64,000 nt of DNA from NCBI GenBank assembly GCA_030704615.1, contig CM060732.1, positions 51,255,053 through 51,319,052 of the forward strand, in the 5' to 3' direction. The DNA comes from Takakia lepidozioides. Taxonomy: Eukaryota > Streptophyta > Takakiopsida > Takakiales > Takakiaceae. The notes under the pieces were generated by a model. That model saw only the letters and a list, made by a program, of their open reading frames with translations. It did not search any database and was not told the origin of the DNA. Both the position numbers and the translations under genes were made by a program. Every line of letters begins with the position of its first letter. Positions within the stretch are counted from its first letter, which is position 1. This document shows, piece after piece, positions 11,333 to 24,193 of the stretch.

Positions 11333-13600
11333 GGAAAATGGACTCTGAGATAAGAATGGGAATTATCCAAACGGCACACAGCCTATGAGACATATGCACA
11401 CTGCCTATGAGACATATGCACACTGAATTGACAACAACAACGACATCACCGCATGTCATGGAATTGAAGAATTTTTCTTGTCCGTTGGCACATTATGGTT
11501 CCGTGTGAGATCAGGTGACGGGATAGACTAGGCTGCATACAAGTGCATCGAAGGTGTTCTGACTAGTAACTCGAGGCCAAAAGGAGCAAAACAGGAATTT
11601 CCAAAATCCATACAAGCAGAAAGATGAGTGCATCAAGTCAGTCAGCAAAGCGTCACAAAATACACACACTGTCCAAAGAAAACACAGTCAAAGGAAATAA
11701 ATGGAACCTTAAGGCCAAGAGGAAGGCGCCATTGAGAAGACTGTAAAAGCTTCACGAAGCAGAGTAGCATGATACAACTTCCCTTGCTTCACGAGCAGAA
11801 AATGTAGACACTATGTCTCTCTATCCATAAATGCCTCCAAACCGAAAGATAGTGACTGTCTGCTTCGAGAAGGTCACCATCATATAAATCATGATCGAAA
11901 AAGGGAGGTGGACCGCTCCCAAGCAATTGGAATGAGAGGCGGTAGACAAAAGCAGTCTCAAGAAAGAAAAAGGGGAAAGGTAAGAAAGCCATGGCAAGGG
12001 AACAAACAAGCGCAGACGGGAGGAGTGGCATAGGCAACACACTCCACTTGCACAACAGAGGTCAGAACGAACTTAAAAATGAGGAAGGTACCGACGACCA
12101 ATCCTGCTAACTCTGCACTTCCACGCACAGCAAATAAATGTAGGCAAGAGTGACTATTAGGAGTACAACGAAAAACCGGGAACAGACCAGAAACACCAAA
12201 GTCAGTCTCTGTAAAGACTTAAACAGCAGCAATCACGAACCAGCTCAGACTCAGCATATATCACTCTCAGCCGCAGGAACATGGAGAAAACAGCGAACTG
12301 CAATAACAAGGTGTCAGATTAGACACCAATAGCTAAGCTTCTGCACATCTACTGCCCTCCAAGTTGGTATCTGTGATGCCATGGGCCCACTGCAGCTTCC
12401 AGTCCATGACAGACAGGGAGAGAGATGGAATTCAAAGTTCGAAAAGAGGAGACGGCCCGACCGTTGCAGTTCCACTCGCTTATTAGACACAGACAGGGGT
12501 GTGGCAGTCACTCGAGGTCATTTCCCACTTGCTCACGCCACAGACTCTGGAGTTGCTTTTTGATCACATCAGGTTAGCCTACTCCACCAGAGTGCAGACG
12601 ATGATAAAAGCGCCGTGTTTTCTCTCTCCCTAATCACTCGTGAACAAAATAGCTACGCACTCCCTCCACTCGTTCTTTTGTGCCCTTCCCTTCCCCTTCA
12701 CCTGCCTGCACATGACCGCATACCAAAGCAGACTCATAAAATTTGCGAGGGCTGCCTCCCTGCCTTCCTCGCAAAATACTTACTCAGCAAAGGACCCCGG
12801 CCATGGCCTGCCTCCACGCTGCCCCGCCCGACCGTATTCATCCATACTTATCAGTCACCTGCCACCCTCATCACGCAGCCCCCGTGAACCCCTGCCCGCC
12901 TAAATAAATAACTCCTTCCTACAATCTTAGTTTAGGCGCTGTGGAGACCGCCATACGCCTTGCAAAGCAGTTTTATTATCGTCTTCACCTTGTTTTTGGC
13001 TGCCTGGAGAGATTCGAACCCTGACTCGCCTGGGTAGTACTCTACCAACCCACGGGATTTTCAGTTTTTGCTTTTAATGGAAAAAAGTCAATATGCCGTA
13101 CTATTACTATCTGAGTCGCTGGAGTATCCTAGACAAGTGAATTAATAATTCGAGGATGGCCCCGCCAGAATGCCACGTCGGCCCCGCATGGCTATATCCG
13201 AATAGAAGGTTTCGCCACGAGCGGGGTGCGGGCGGGGGAGACGGAAGGTGGGCAATGGGCATGCAGAGTTTGGGGGAAGCTTCACGAGAAAGAGGGAGGG
13301 AGAGAGACTCTGTTGTTCGTTGACTGTCAGTCATGGTTCTGCATTTACAGTCTGCAGCTACTACTAATTAGGGTTGGTTTTGAAAATAGTTTCACTGTGA
13401 AACAGGCGTCCTTTGAAAGTTCAATATATATAATACACCATAGACTTAGTCCCTGCGTCAGAGTCAGAGTTCAGACTAAGAAAGGGAGAGAAGGAGGAGG
13501 ATGATCCACAAGTGGGTACCTCTTAAGGAATATGTCATTTAATGTCTGGAAGAATGTAGTCTGAAGAGAATAGAAAATGTTGGTGAGAACTACAACTGCT
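11333..13600. other. Upstream region of the HMG gene; no gene seen
   Basis: This should hold the promoter and 5' leader of the HMG/AT-hook gene. A direct duplication of CTGCCTATGAGACATATGCA lies at about 11380-11420. The stretch 12600-12900 is C-rich and open in two frames but shows no recognisable protein. No exon chain could be built here. Confidence 0.4.
13001..13055 (-). other. tRNA-like or SINE-like fragment
   Basis: On the minus strand GGTTGGTAGAGTACTACC is followed by CAGGGTTCGAATCTCTCC. The second part matches a pol III B box or T-arm at ten of eleven positions; the first resembles an A box or D-arm. The spacing is too short for a full anticodon arm, so this is not a functional tRNA. 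A tRNA-derived SINE head or tRNA pseudogene is the likeliest explanation. Confidence 0.3.
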
Positions 13601-15270
13601 CTACAACTAAGATATATCACTCCTAGAACCCCAGCACTCCCTCCCCTCTCAAATAGTACACAAGCATGAAAACACGATGGGACTGTTGAGTGGGGTCTGC
13701 ATCCCCTCAGAGATCACAAACTACATTGTTGCATATGCAACGAGCTGAGGCAGACAATCTCCTAGAAACAATGAGATGGCGATGAAAACCCGAAACAGAG
13801 GCAGGAATACAAGATCACTTGCTTCTATTTTTTTTTATTTTTTATTTTTTTTCTTGTTGTGGAATTGGCATGGATGGACTGCACCAGATTTATGGTGGAA
13901 TAATACCACCATACTTTTTTATTGAAATTTTAAAATGATGTAACGATCATCAAAACTTATGTAACTTTTCTTCTCAAGTTTTAAGTATAAACTTCATCAC
14001 CAAAATTTCTTTTTGGAAATCCATTGAGATTGCATAGCCGGAAATGAGACTCTATGGAACAAAGTGACATTATGCATTAGTTTATAGGCCTAGCTTTACA
14101 TTGCCCTGCTATGATCTCGGTAATGGAATCGTGAGCAACCATAACTTATGGTGTCACTTGATCTTGAAGAGCTATAGCCTTCCATTTGATGAGTTGACAC
14201 TTGACACCTTCTAATGGCCATAATTGGAACAAAACACTTGCCCAACCCTCCCCCAAGGACTTGAAAACCCCACCGTCCACATATTAAGTAACCGGTTGAT
14301 CTAGTTACCTCCATTATAGCAAATTGGCCATAACGGGTGACATTGAACATATACCTCTGTGTTTTTGAACCCGCGACCATTTGTAAGGAGCCCATGCCGT
14401 AAGCACTTGGCATCTTTTGGATGCTAATTCAAATATAAGTTACATCTTTTGAAAGGGAGGGATACCATAAGAGTTTGAAAAGTATAGGTACCGCCCTCGT
14501 AAGTGCCCTCAAATCAATGAATGCCCTCGGTCTAAGGACTTACCCAGCGTAAAGCACCACGAATTGTTTTAGTTGACGTCATCATTCTTCACTGGCACAG
14601 AAAACGTAATGCCCTGGCCAGGTTGTCCGGGGCATCACGCTTTCTGTGAATGCCCTGGACAGGATGTCACAGAATGCGTAACGCCCTATCGGGACTTGCC
14701 TCAAATCTTCACATGTATACGTCCAAATACGCTAAAAAGAAATTGGTAGTGCTTTACGATAAGAACTAGTGGATTTTGCTATTTGAAATCCCATCACCAT
14801 GTATGTTCACTAACAATCCATTACCTATATCTTCATCTTGTAACAGATATGTACTTCTTGAAGAGTGAGATGACCTTTTCAACACACAACATACAATTCC
14901 AAACGATCCAAACAATTTTGTGTTAGTTCTAATGTTACCATAAGTCTGTCTATCTTCAACCCAAACTCCACTACATACAGAGCAGCCTATTTCTTCTGTC
15001 ATTATCTATCACTGTATTCTCTCATTCTACTTATGTTGCATTAATTAATTTCTTGATGGTCTGCATGGACACAAAAATCCAGATAAAATGCATGATATAT
15101 TAGTTACGAATTGTACACATCAGGGTTTACTGGACAACTATGTATCGGCAAATACTGAGCCTGCGATCTGACTGCATCTGCAAACTACTGCACAATTTTT
15201 TTTTAATTTAATTTATTTTAAGCTGCACAATCATGTTACTGAAATCCAGATCGACATCTACAACTTTATC
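13601..15270. other. AT-rich intergenic DNA
   Basis: No gene was seen. The region contains a T-rich tract near 13828-13852. A 105-codon open frame at 14413-14096 (minus) matches nothing I know, but the DNA just upstream contains GGTCGCGGGTTCAAA, which resembles a tRNA T-arm. A short imperfect duplication around ATGCCCTGG...CAGG occurs at 14610-14680. Confidence 0.35.
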
Positions 15271-15274
15271 TCTA

Positions 15275-15705
15275 TCACATATGTATTGAAATATCTGTTT
15301 TGTTCTCGCTAAAAAATATTCGCAATGCATCGTTGAAACTGGTATCGTCAGATAGCAACATGGTGCGCCGTAAAGCCTCGCACTTCTGTATCGGCAGTGG
15401 CTTTTGCAAGAACGCAGCAGAAACATAAAATTTCAATGTTCTCCACATGGACAGTAAACAGCCGGCGAATGTTCCAGACAACTGTTTGTCAGGCTTATGG
15501 TAAATTTGATACATAATAGCTCGAGTAAAGACATTTGTTGGCGTTAGGCATACCCGATTCTTGAGCTCTGTAGAACCATGCATAGCATACAATTCTTTGT
15601 CTTCTTCTAGATCTGTATCACTCACGTTTTTATGGAAAAACTGGAAATGGGGCTGTCCGTAATCTTTTATGCAGTATCCCAATAACCCTTTCCATGTGTA
15701 TAAAC
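15275..15705 (-). pseudogene. Possible HUH-type Rep (Replitron-like) transposon protein fragment
   Basis: The open frame reads WKGLLGYCIKDYGQPHFQFF, then HKNVSDTDLEEDKELYAMHG, then RVCLTPTNVFTRA and further sequence to 15275. The YCIKD segment fits the YxxK catalytic motif of HUH endonucleases (Tyr nucleophile with a nearby Lys). The following acidic linker and aromatic block resemble Rep proteins that I recall from algal Replitron transposons. The upstream frame ends within about 30 nt of WKG, so the HUH metal-binding motif and the earlier Rep region are absent. There is no helicase domain. The assignment rests on memory of the family and one short motif. Confidence 0.4.
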
Positions 15706-18600
15706 GTCTTAATTACTTACACATCACCATATGACCGATAGGTGGAGCAGAGTCCTATCCTATAGAGGCTTTGATTGATTTGTTCATTTGTATAAGGATG
15801 GTCATGAGCAATCGGACAATCATCTGAAACTGTAACATTCTAAATTGGCAGCCTAACTTTATACTTTAGATTCAAAAATAACTTTGAGATACTTGAAAAT
15901 TTTCAGGATTTGTTGTCAGCAACTATAAATTACAACCATTGTGCCTATATTATTGAGAGAGAGCAAAATATACATTAATGGATCAAAATTTTCAGTGAAC
16001 ATTTATTACATTTCAATACATAGGAATTACAGAGGTCTTTGTGTGGTGACAGATTAATAGAATCAGATTTTCAGTAGACAGAGATTCAGTAGACAGTTAC
16101 TGTAGGCAAGCTAAGAAAAACAAAAACATGTCCACCCCTCTGCCAAAATCTCAATAAATTTGTTTGCCGATCCTGATCAACATTATGAGTTTAATAATTA
16201 CAACGTTTGGTAGTGCCAACCCTACGCGAATGTTATATTCATTCTTTTTAATTGTTTTTATTTCAAATTAACGTCCTAAGGTTCAGTAGATTGAATTCCA
16301 ACACTCAAACACATTTTAAAGAATTATATCGGATTTTTTTTTTTGAATGGTTATGATTTTGTTCGAGGCCCAAAACATTATAAATTGGACAATGTTTTTG
16401 AATATAACAACACAATTCACATGATTTGCACAAATGCCCAACCACCGTGCTATCATGTATTGGTTGGGTTTTTATTGGTTTTTTACATAATAAGATTTGT
16501 GGTCACTGAAACCGATAATATTTTTAAGTGGACACCACCAGTGCAACCCATGTGATTTTGGGTTCAATTCCTGCTACCTTGTTGGATGTGGTAATAATAA
16601 TAATAATAATAATAATTGACGCCTCCCAAAGGAAGCGTAAATTATGATGTCTCTTCACCTGAAGGGTTACTGCCTTCCCGTAGGAAGGTGGACACCTTTG
16701 TGAACCTTTCAGTGGATTCAACCCACAACCACTTCCGAGGTGGTATGTGGGCTACAACTTGGTTGTCCGGGTTGAAATTCATTCTTGCAAAATTCAAAAC
16801 CCCGGTGCTCAAGATGAAATGGCCCGTGTGGGTTGAACAATGACATATCATCGTCATCGTCGTCATTTTAAAAGTGCCAAAAAACATATTTTTGAAAATC
16901 ATCGTCAGTTAATATTACTGTCAACACATCATCATCGTCATTTTTAAACTGTCTGAAAAGGGGGAAAAAAACTCATTTTTGAAATTGTTTTGTAAATGTG
17001 CTCAGTTATTATTACTTTCTTCTTTTCTTTTGTTTCTTCACACATTCAAAGTAAATGCTTTTTTTAAAAAAATGCTACAACATTTCTGACTATTGATTTG
17101 ATGAAACCACTAAACAACAATCAATGGTTTATCCAGTTTTAAAAACCTTCAGAATTGGTTTTATGGTGAGCAAGTTTCAAATTACTAATATATTACGATA
17201 GTATATATATAATTATGAAATATCAAAGCTCTCAATATTGGATTTCAATCTCTTATCTATATTTTAAACAAAAATAAGTATAGCTCTTAGTTAAGTCAGC
17301 TTGTCAACTCTAGTCGAAGTTTTTTCATGCTCATAATAGAAATAATATCATTAATTATTTAAATATATTTTTATTTTAGAATTAATAATATTTTTGGCTA
17401 AAATAAACTTCTTTAAACATAATATGTTGTTTTAAAATTTTAATTATTAGAATATAAAGAGATATTGAAGCATATAAGAATGAAAGAAGAAAAAAAAAAC
17501 TCTTGTCGAAGCACGTGTAACTTATAGTAGGATCACTTCACCTTGAGAAAGTATTGCTTTTCATTTGGAAAGTAAACACATTTTAACAGCTGTAACCAAG
17601 GCAACGTGGAAATGTTAAGTAACCATTTGTCCCAGTACCCCCTTTTTTCTTAACAAAGCTTAAGGAGAGCTGCCTAAACCCAACAGAAGTATTGTTGAAT
17701 CGCACACTTGCATTAAGTTCTTACATTGTTTCTATTGTTTTTCGCATAAAATATATTTCCAATATTCAAAAGGAACGATAATATACAACGCTTCCTGAAG
17801 CAAGCGTAAGTTATGGTGTCTAATCAAAAGGTACATTGTTATCATAAGTCGTCACTAGTAGTGCGGAACAACGCGTTGTCCTAGTTTAATAAACATAGAT
17901 ATGGCTACAATGATGTTTGGGAATTGAAGGTCGGAGACGAGTTTTAGTGTACAAACAGCAGGAATATGGTGCACTATTGTCATGTAATCGCCATGCTATG
18001 TCATCATTGTTAGCCACGTTGTCGTCGTCATGCCATATCATCGTCGATATTTTTCAAGCTGCCCACAAAAAAAAAAAAACTGAAATTTGAAAATTGAAAA
18101 TCATTATTATCGCCACATCATCATCGTCATTTTTAAGCTGCACGGAAGAAAAAACCTGAATTTTTCTTTTTTTCTTTTTTTAACGAATGTGTTCTAATAT
18201 TACTTTCTTCATTTCCTTTGTTTCTTCACACATGTATAAATGTTACAACGTTTCTACACATTTAATTATGATAAAACCATTAAAAATCTATAATTTATCG
18301 AGTATTCGAAACCCTCATAAGTTCAATCTTTTGATTTTACGGTGAGCAAGATTCACTAGGAGAGAGGATGTGGTCAGTTTCATGATAAGTTGTTGTAGGA
18401 TCTGTGAAATATGTTCTCAAAAGGCCTGCCTAAACTTGTGACTGTCGGGTAGCCTTGTTTATTATTGCTGGGGGTAATACATGAAGAATGTCTCCACCTG
18501 GACAGTATCGAGTGACGAGTATCAATGGTCGGGTACCAGAACCAGTTAACTGAAGCTTGGCCAGGGAAAACTCGGGTAGTTTGTGCATGAGTGTTTCAAA
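15706..18600. repeat. AT-rich DNA with diverged repeat copies
   Basis: No gene was seen. An (AAT)n microsatellite lies at about 16592-16616. Related blocks recur around 16615-16990, 17510-17600 and 17795-18160. They share a motif like AAGCGTAARTTATGRTGTC followed some hundreds of bases later by ATCATCGTCATTTTTAAGCTG and an A-rich tract. They look like old tandem or dispersed duplicates of one element. Confidence 0.4.
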
Positions 18601-19140
18601 TTAAACCTGGTACGATGTCATGTTGGAAGCCAGTTCATCCGAAACCGTGGATTTTTGTGTGGTCATGTAGCTAGCCGTTTGTACTTCAAGCTCCTGGACA
18701 ACTATATGCTTGAAACTGCCAATCTGCAATTTGTGTTTTTCGTTCTGCCAAGCCACAATCAAAAGTAATTCCTGCTTCAAGGATATCGCATTCGGTGGAG
18801 TATGAAACTGAATTGTTTCTATTGTATTGGCGAGAGTTTTGTTTATGTCCGTGAGTTGCAAGCGTTTGAGCACCTCTGGGTCCACTGATGTAGTACCGTT
18901 GAGACTGCGGGGGTGTGATGCAAAGCTGACAAACCTTCCCATGAACGGTACATTGGGTTTATATTGCCAGATGTTGTATATGGTGGCATTTTTACATGTA
19001 ACATGGAGTGTGTCAAAATGCAGCTTCATGTTTTGTCTTTTGTTGGTGAAGAAGATGCTCGCGATGTTGCATTTCCCCATTAAATCCCTCAAGGCATTGC
19101 AAACATCGTTCTGTGATGTAGTAATCCTGATATGTCTAAC
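18601..19140 (-). pseudogene. Unrecognised protein fragment, possibly from a mobile element
   Basis: A 163-codon open frame (19092-18601) extends upstream without stops to about 19160. It reads TVIVRHIRITTSQNDVCNAL, then DLMGKCNIASIFFTNKRQN, MKLHFDTLHV and GRFVSFASHPRSL. The strand-helix-strand-strand pattern at its start would suit an RRM-like fold such as LINE ORF1 or gag-like proteins carry. I cannot name a family. A stop upstream and no neighbouring reverse transcriptase argue for a fragment. Confidence 0.35.
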
Positions 19141-19959
19141 AATAACTGTTAACGCCTCTCATTCTGCCTTGAGTGTCTTGGGCGGAATATTTTGTCTGTT
19201 TAGGCTTTCGAACCTTTCGGATACTTCAAGTATCTCATGTTCGTGACGTACTCCATGAGCAAGAGAGAGAGATCGGGTTTCTTCAGACGCTGTATGGAGA
19301 AATCCAAAGTTGGTTTTCGAGGTCCTCACCTGCATTGTACGATTCATAGATGATGTTTGCTTTGAATTGCGTTCTAGGCACTCCCTCCATGGTAGCGCCT
19401 TTTTTATAACCTGTAACCCCAATGCAAAGCATCGCGCCCATATGAGCTTCAACGAGGAGCTACAAATAATGAAGACAACGCAAGAATCCATAGCTGGGAG
19501 CTCTGCTCGACGAGACAAACTGTAGTCGAACACAAAGCGCGCGAAACCACAGAGGGGCGAGTGAGGTGCTGCCGCCTAGCACTCCATGTCGGATGGCTGC
19601 TATTGTCCGCACGGACGGACATGCAGCCCATCGCCGCAAAGTAATGCCAGTGACCTGCCACGTCGGCAAGTCAACTGCGCTGGAGGATCCCAACCATGGA
19701 TTTTGGGGTACTTGCTACAGTGAAAAAATCCTAGCTGCTGCACATTTAGGTTTTTGGGGGCGCAATAAATTGCCCCATGTATGTGTTGGGCTAGCGCACA
19801 TTTTTTGTCAGACATTTTTAAATCTCATCCACGGGAGTTATCTTGTGCATGAAATTGGGATCGACTTGATTCAGGTCGCTTGGGCCTAAGCTTAAAAAAC
19901 CCAAAAAATAAAATATAAAAATATAAGTTTTTTTCAAATTTTCAAAGAAATTTAAACAT

Positions 19960-20657
19960 ATCGGGAAGCTAATGATGTCAACGTCAGCTGAAGCCAAAAT
20001 AATAATAACAATAATAATAATAATAATTTATTTTTCAAACGTAAATTAATTTAATGATGCCCTCAAGCTGATGGCATCAATGCCATCCAGAGTGAATAAT
20101 AATAATAATAATAATAATAACTTTAAATATAAATTATTTTAAGCATACATTCATGCTAACAGCGTTCACGTCATCCGAAGCAAAAACAAAAATTTAACTC
20201 TTGCTTGAATCAATTGTTTTCCATATCAGCATGTGATATTCAATTAAGTATGTTTCTCAACTTCGTTAAGAAATGTTGGATGCTTTCAAAAAATGCATGG
20301 TGGGCAACGGGAGTTTGGTTGCACATGCTTATATTTAAAACTGGGGCACCAGATTCCATGTACCCATATGAGTTTTACTAAGATATTGGGGAAGGCAGCA
20401 CAATTGCCTCATTGTTTCTTTTTTAAGGAGTCTAGGTCAAAGCCATTTTTGCTCATGTAAAACTTTTAAGGATCTCGAGCTACAGTGGCTCTAACCCAGG
20501 GGTGTCAATTATGCAAATTGAAATGCTTGAGAAAAACCCGAAATATTCTTTAAATCATATCCCAAAGTAATAAGACTCAGTTGTTTTTCCTCGGCTCTTT
20601 TGTCTGCATTAAGAAATAGTTCAAGCTATTGACATTAACTCAATCCATAAATATATG

Positions 20658-20697
<40 letters not shown>

Positions 20698-21720
20698 CTC
20701 TCTCTCTTTTTAAATAAATTCAATTAATTTAAGCATACTTTTAAGCTGATAGAGTCACCAACATCCATATACGAAATTAGAAAAAACAAATGTTTTCTAA
20801 AATTCAGAAGGAAAAAAAAACAAAACAAAACAAAACAAAAAAAAAAACTGTATATCTTTAAGCTGATGGCGTCAAAGCCATCCAGAGTGCAAAATTAAGT
20901 AAATAAATTAAAAAATAAATTTTATTTTTCAAATCAACTTAAACATGACGGCGTCAACGTCATCCGGAATAAAATATTTTTATTTATTTTTAAAAAATTC
21001 AAATAAATTGAAGTATTCTCTTAAGCTGATGCGTCAACCCTATCTAGAGCCAAAAACAAACAAAATAAAATATTTAAAATTTTGTTAAATTAGATTCTAA
21101 AACATTTAAGCATACCTTGACCCCGATGGCATCAATGCCATCCAGAGCCCATGAAAAAATTAAAAATTAAAACAAATTTTAAGCTTTTTCTCCAAAAAAA
21201 TAAAATAAATTTAAGCATACCTTGAAGCTGATGATATCAATGCCATCTTTAAATGTTAATTAATTTAAGTATACCTTAAAATTGATAACGTCAACCCCGT
21301 CCGGAGTTTTTAAAAACAATACTATTATTATTATTATGGCATCATCTTGTGATTAATAAATTAATTAATTAATAAAAATTCTATTTTATATTTAAAAAAT
21401 CAAATAAACCTAAGCATAGCTTAAAGCTAATGGTGTCAACGCCGTCCGGAGCCATAATAGATAATAATAATAATCTTGATTGTGTTAGAAAACTTCAAAT
21501 AAATTTAATGATACCTTGGAGCTAATGGCGTCAATGCTATCCGGAGCCCAAAGAAAAACAATAAAAAATATAATTTAAAAAAAATAAACCTTGAAGTTGA
21601 TGGAATCAACGACATCTGGAGCAATATTTTTTTTAATAATCAAATAAATATAAACATACCTTTGAAGCTAATAACGTCAACGCAAATCGGAGTGAAAAAT
21701 AAGTAATATTTTTTAAACCA
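19960..21720 (+). repeat. Array of short palindromes in AT-rich spacers
   Basis: About 13-14 diverged copies of a block read roughly TTTAAGCATACCTTGAAGC, then TGATGGCGTCAACGCCATC, then CGGAGC. They are separated by 40-90 bp of A/T-rich DNA with trinucleotide runs. Clear copies start near 20070, 20857, 20944, 21125, 21430, 21525 and 21600. The core GATGGCGTCAACGCCATC is a perfect inverted repeat with a 2-nt centre. Copies at 20070 and 21125 read GATGGCATCAATGCCATC, which keeps the pairing. Confidence 0.7.
20657..20708. repeat. (TA)n(TC)n microsatellite
   Basis: An uninterrupted run of TA dinucleotides passes directly into a run of TC dinucleotides. It lies inside the palindrome array. Confidence 0.9.
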
Positions 21721-22500
21721 ATTAAATAAATAGGGACTGCGAGTGCTGACAGTCCCATATATTTTAAAGATTCGTTCAAATCTCTATCCAAGTGATCTAT
21801 GGGTTGATTAATTGAAGTCTCTTCCGTTTCTTCTTCAGACGTTGTTACTTGGACTATACTTCTTGGTAATTGACATAGAGGACAACATCTAGATATGTCA
21901 TATGCAGACTGTCATTTCAGATGAATTTCTGCTAGCGACTCAAGCGTGAAATATCCTAAAAATGAAGATTCACAATAGCCTGGCCACCTGGTGTAGAATC
22001 GGAAGAACTCTACAATTGGCGTCGTATAAGCCTCCGGTCTAGGAGGCCCTACGTTTGCCGCGATCCAATCACCTCGATATTCCTCAGCAATCTTGAGGAT
22101 CTTGCTCAAACAACGATGGGTGATTTCCCTCTCATCCTCGGGATCTCATTCTCCCAAATGACATGAGGATATGGTGCGATAATGTCTCTACACTCTCCTC
22201 TAAAATGATACAAAAAATCGATCGTGCGCTATCATCTTCTTTCCTCAAAGCCATTTTCAATTGTTAAGAATATTACGTAAAATATTTTATTATTACAATA
22301 AACAAGATATTTAAGGATCTAAAAACGGCTAGTCTAGCTCCCGACAGACGCACCAAATGGGACTGTCAGCACTGGTAGGAGCAATTTATATTTATTATAT
22401 CTTCAAAATATATGGGACCGTCAGCACTGACAGTCCATATTCTATTTAATACATTTAATTGATTTAAAAATATTATTACTTTTCACTCCGATTGACGTTG
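21664..22500. repeat. Long inverted repeat at the end of the palindrome array
   Basis: The left arm (about 21664-21780) and right arm (about 22390-22500) are inverted copies. Each contains AATCGGAGTGAAAA, an AT-rich stretch, and a palindromic GGGACTG...CAGTCC block (21733-21756 and 22414-22436). A further GGGACTGTCAGCACT occurs at 22359. The roughly 600 bp between the arms carries a minus-strand open frame (22109-21912, containing AEEYRGDWIAANVGPPRPEA) that continues upstream only through a frameshift. This looks like a decayed DNA transposon or inverted duplication. Confidence 0.5.
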
Positions 22501-22509
22501 ACATCATCA

Positions 22510-24190
22510 GAGGCTGTCATCCGTGCTCTCCGTTTCGAAACTTTTCTCGACCTTTTATTGTACGGGATTTCCATCTGACCGAGTTAGAATGAAGCCCTGA
22601 TTGCCAAGCAATAGGTTTATGTCATCTTCCGTGGATGCTTAAGGCAAACTTTGATAAGTTCTAACCATACCGTTGGAGCCTTTCTTTGGGCAAATGTAGA
22701 TATCCGGTTGAATACCTCATCACCGAGGAGTATGCGTACGAGAAGCGTGCCTTGGTTTCTGCTGTAACTTCTAAGCATTTCATATCTATTTTTTTAAATT
22801 AATATATATATATATATTATTACACATATATATATAATAAAAATAGCTAATGAAATGTAAAAAAATTACTAATATATTTTTATCTCTTGTATACAGTTTA
22901 GACAAATTAAAAATATAGCTCAAAGTTACATTACCTCTAGCCAGAGTCTTTCTCATTTTTATAATGAAAATAATTTTATTAACTGATTAAATATATTCTT
23001 AATTTAAAATTAACAATATAGAGGTCGTCAGAAAGCCGCAGCGTCAGCCAGCCTTCCTCCATGCATTTCGATCAACGTGGGGGACGTTTGGGATTGTTTG
23101 TGAATGCTCTCATGAACTCTCATGTGTGTGGCCTAACAGAATCCCCGAGGGTTTGTTGGTTGTTGGGGTGTAGTGTAGATGATCTTTTACAACCACCCCT
23201 TCCTCATTCTATCGGAAATATACGCAGGTACCACCGCCGATGTTCTATGGCTGTGAGAAGGGCTCGGCAGCCGAACGAATCTTCCTGATTATCCAGTTTC
23301 ATTATATTAGTGTTACTGAGCTGGTTTGTATCTGGGGGGTGTTAGTTCTAATCCGGGATTTATATACCATTTCTGAAGCTCATATTTCTTCCAGTTTTGC
23401 CTTGAGCCCATGGAGTACCAATCTGGAGTTCATTATCATTAACAGTCCCAATTCTATGCATGAATGGCTTGACAGATTTCCGGACATACCCAGATCGGTT
23501 GAAATTGTAAAGGAAACCAAATAGATATATTTATTAAGGGCTTGTTAAAACTATAGTATTGACGTTTTTAGTAAACAAAATAAAAATCTATATACAAATT
23601 ATGTTGCTTAGCAACGGAATTTTGAGTAATATATATTACAGATGATATGTACAAATCCAAGGGTGTACGATTGCGTATCATGTAGTTGGAATGGATAAGT
23701 GATGAGTTTTGAAGAAAGAATTAGGCGCATCAGAAAGCGATTTTGGCGAACGAACGATAATATTAAGTCAAGGATAATGATCAAGTTTGGTTGGATATAA
23801 TATTATCAGATGGACGTCAACAACGATTGTATTGGTGTCGTGACCGGCCTATGTGGCCCGATTGCGAGTGTCTAGGAATTTATTTGGGAGCCCTACACAT
23901 GCGATCTTCCATAACAGCTCACATTAGATGGCTGGTTGATTATTTGACACATTGTTTCCAGTGCCGGTATTTTGCAGAACATTAAATAATCCATAGATAG
24001 CATTGTAATTATTGTAACCAATCTCTCCCACCAAAAAGCTGCGCGCGGTATCAGCTTCCCCGGAATTTGAGAGGTCGAAACACATCAGATCTTTCTCGGC
24101 TGCCAGACTACACTTTCATATATAAATGTCTAGGGGCTCTCTTACAGACTCTGCTCTTCTCTCATTTTCGTCTTATTCAGTTTGTTAAGT
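22510..24190. other. AT-rich region, no gene identified
   Basis: Plus-strand open frames at 23061-23288, 23240-23524 and 23791-23985 have some protein-like composition, but no family is recognisable and each ends quickly. They may be remnants of the element flanked by the inverted repeat upstream. Confidence 0.3.
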
Positions 24191-24193
24191 CCC

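Noticed and set aside
13001-13055. Functional tRNA gene
   Set aside because: The T-arm-like part is good but the anticodon arm is missing and the acceptor ends do not pair.
19960-21720. CRISPR array
   Set aside because: The repeats are diverged, the spacers are AT-rich low-complexity DNA of uneven length, and the genome is eukaryotic.
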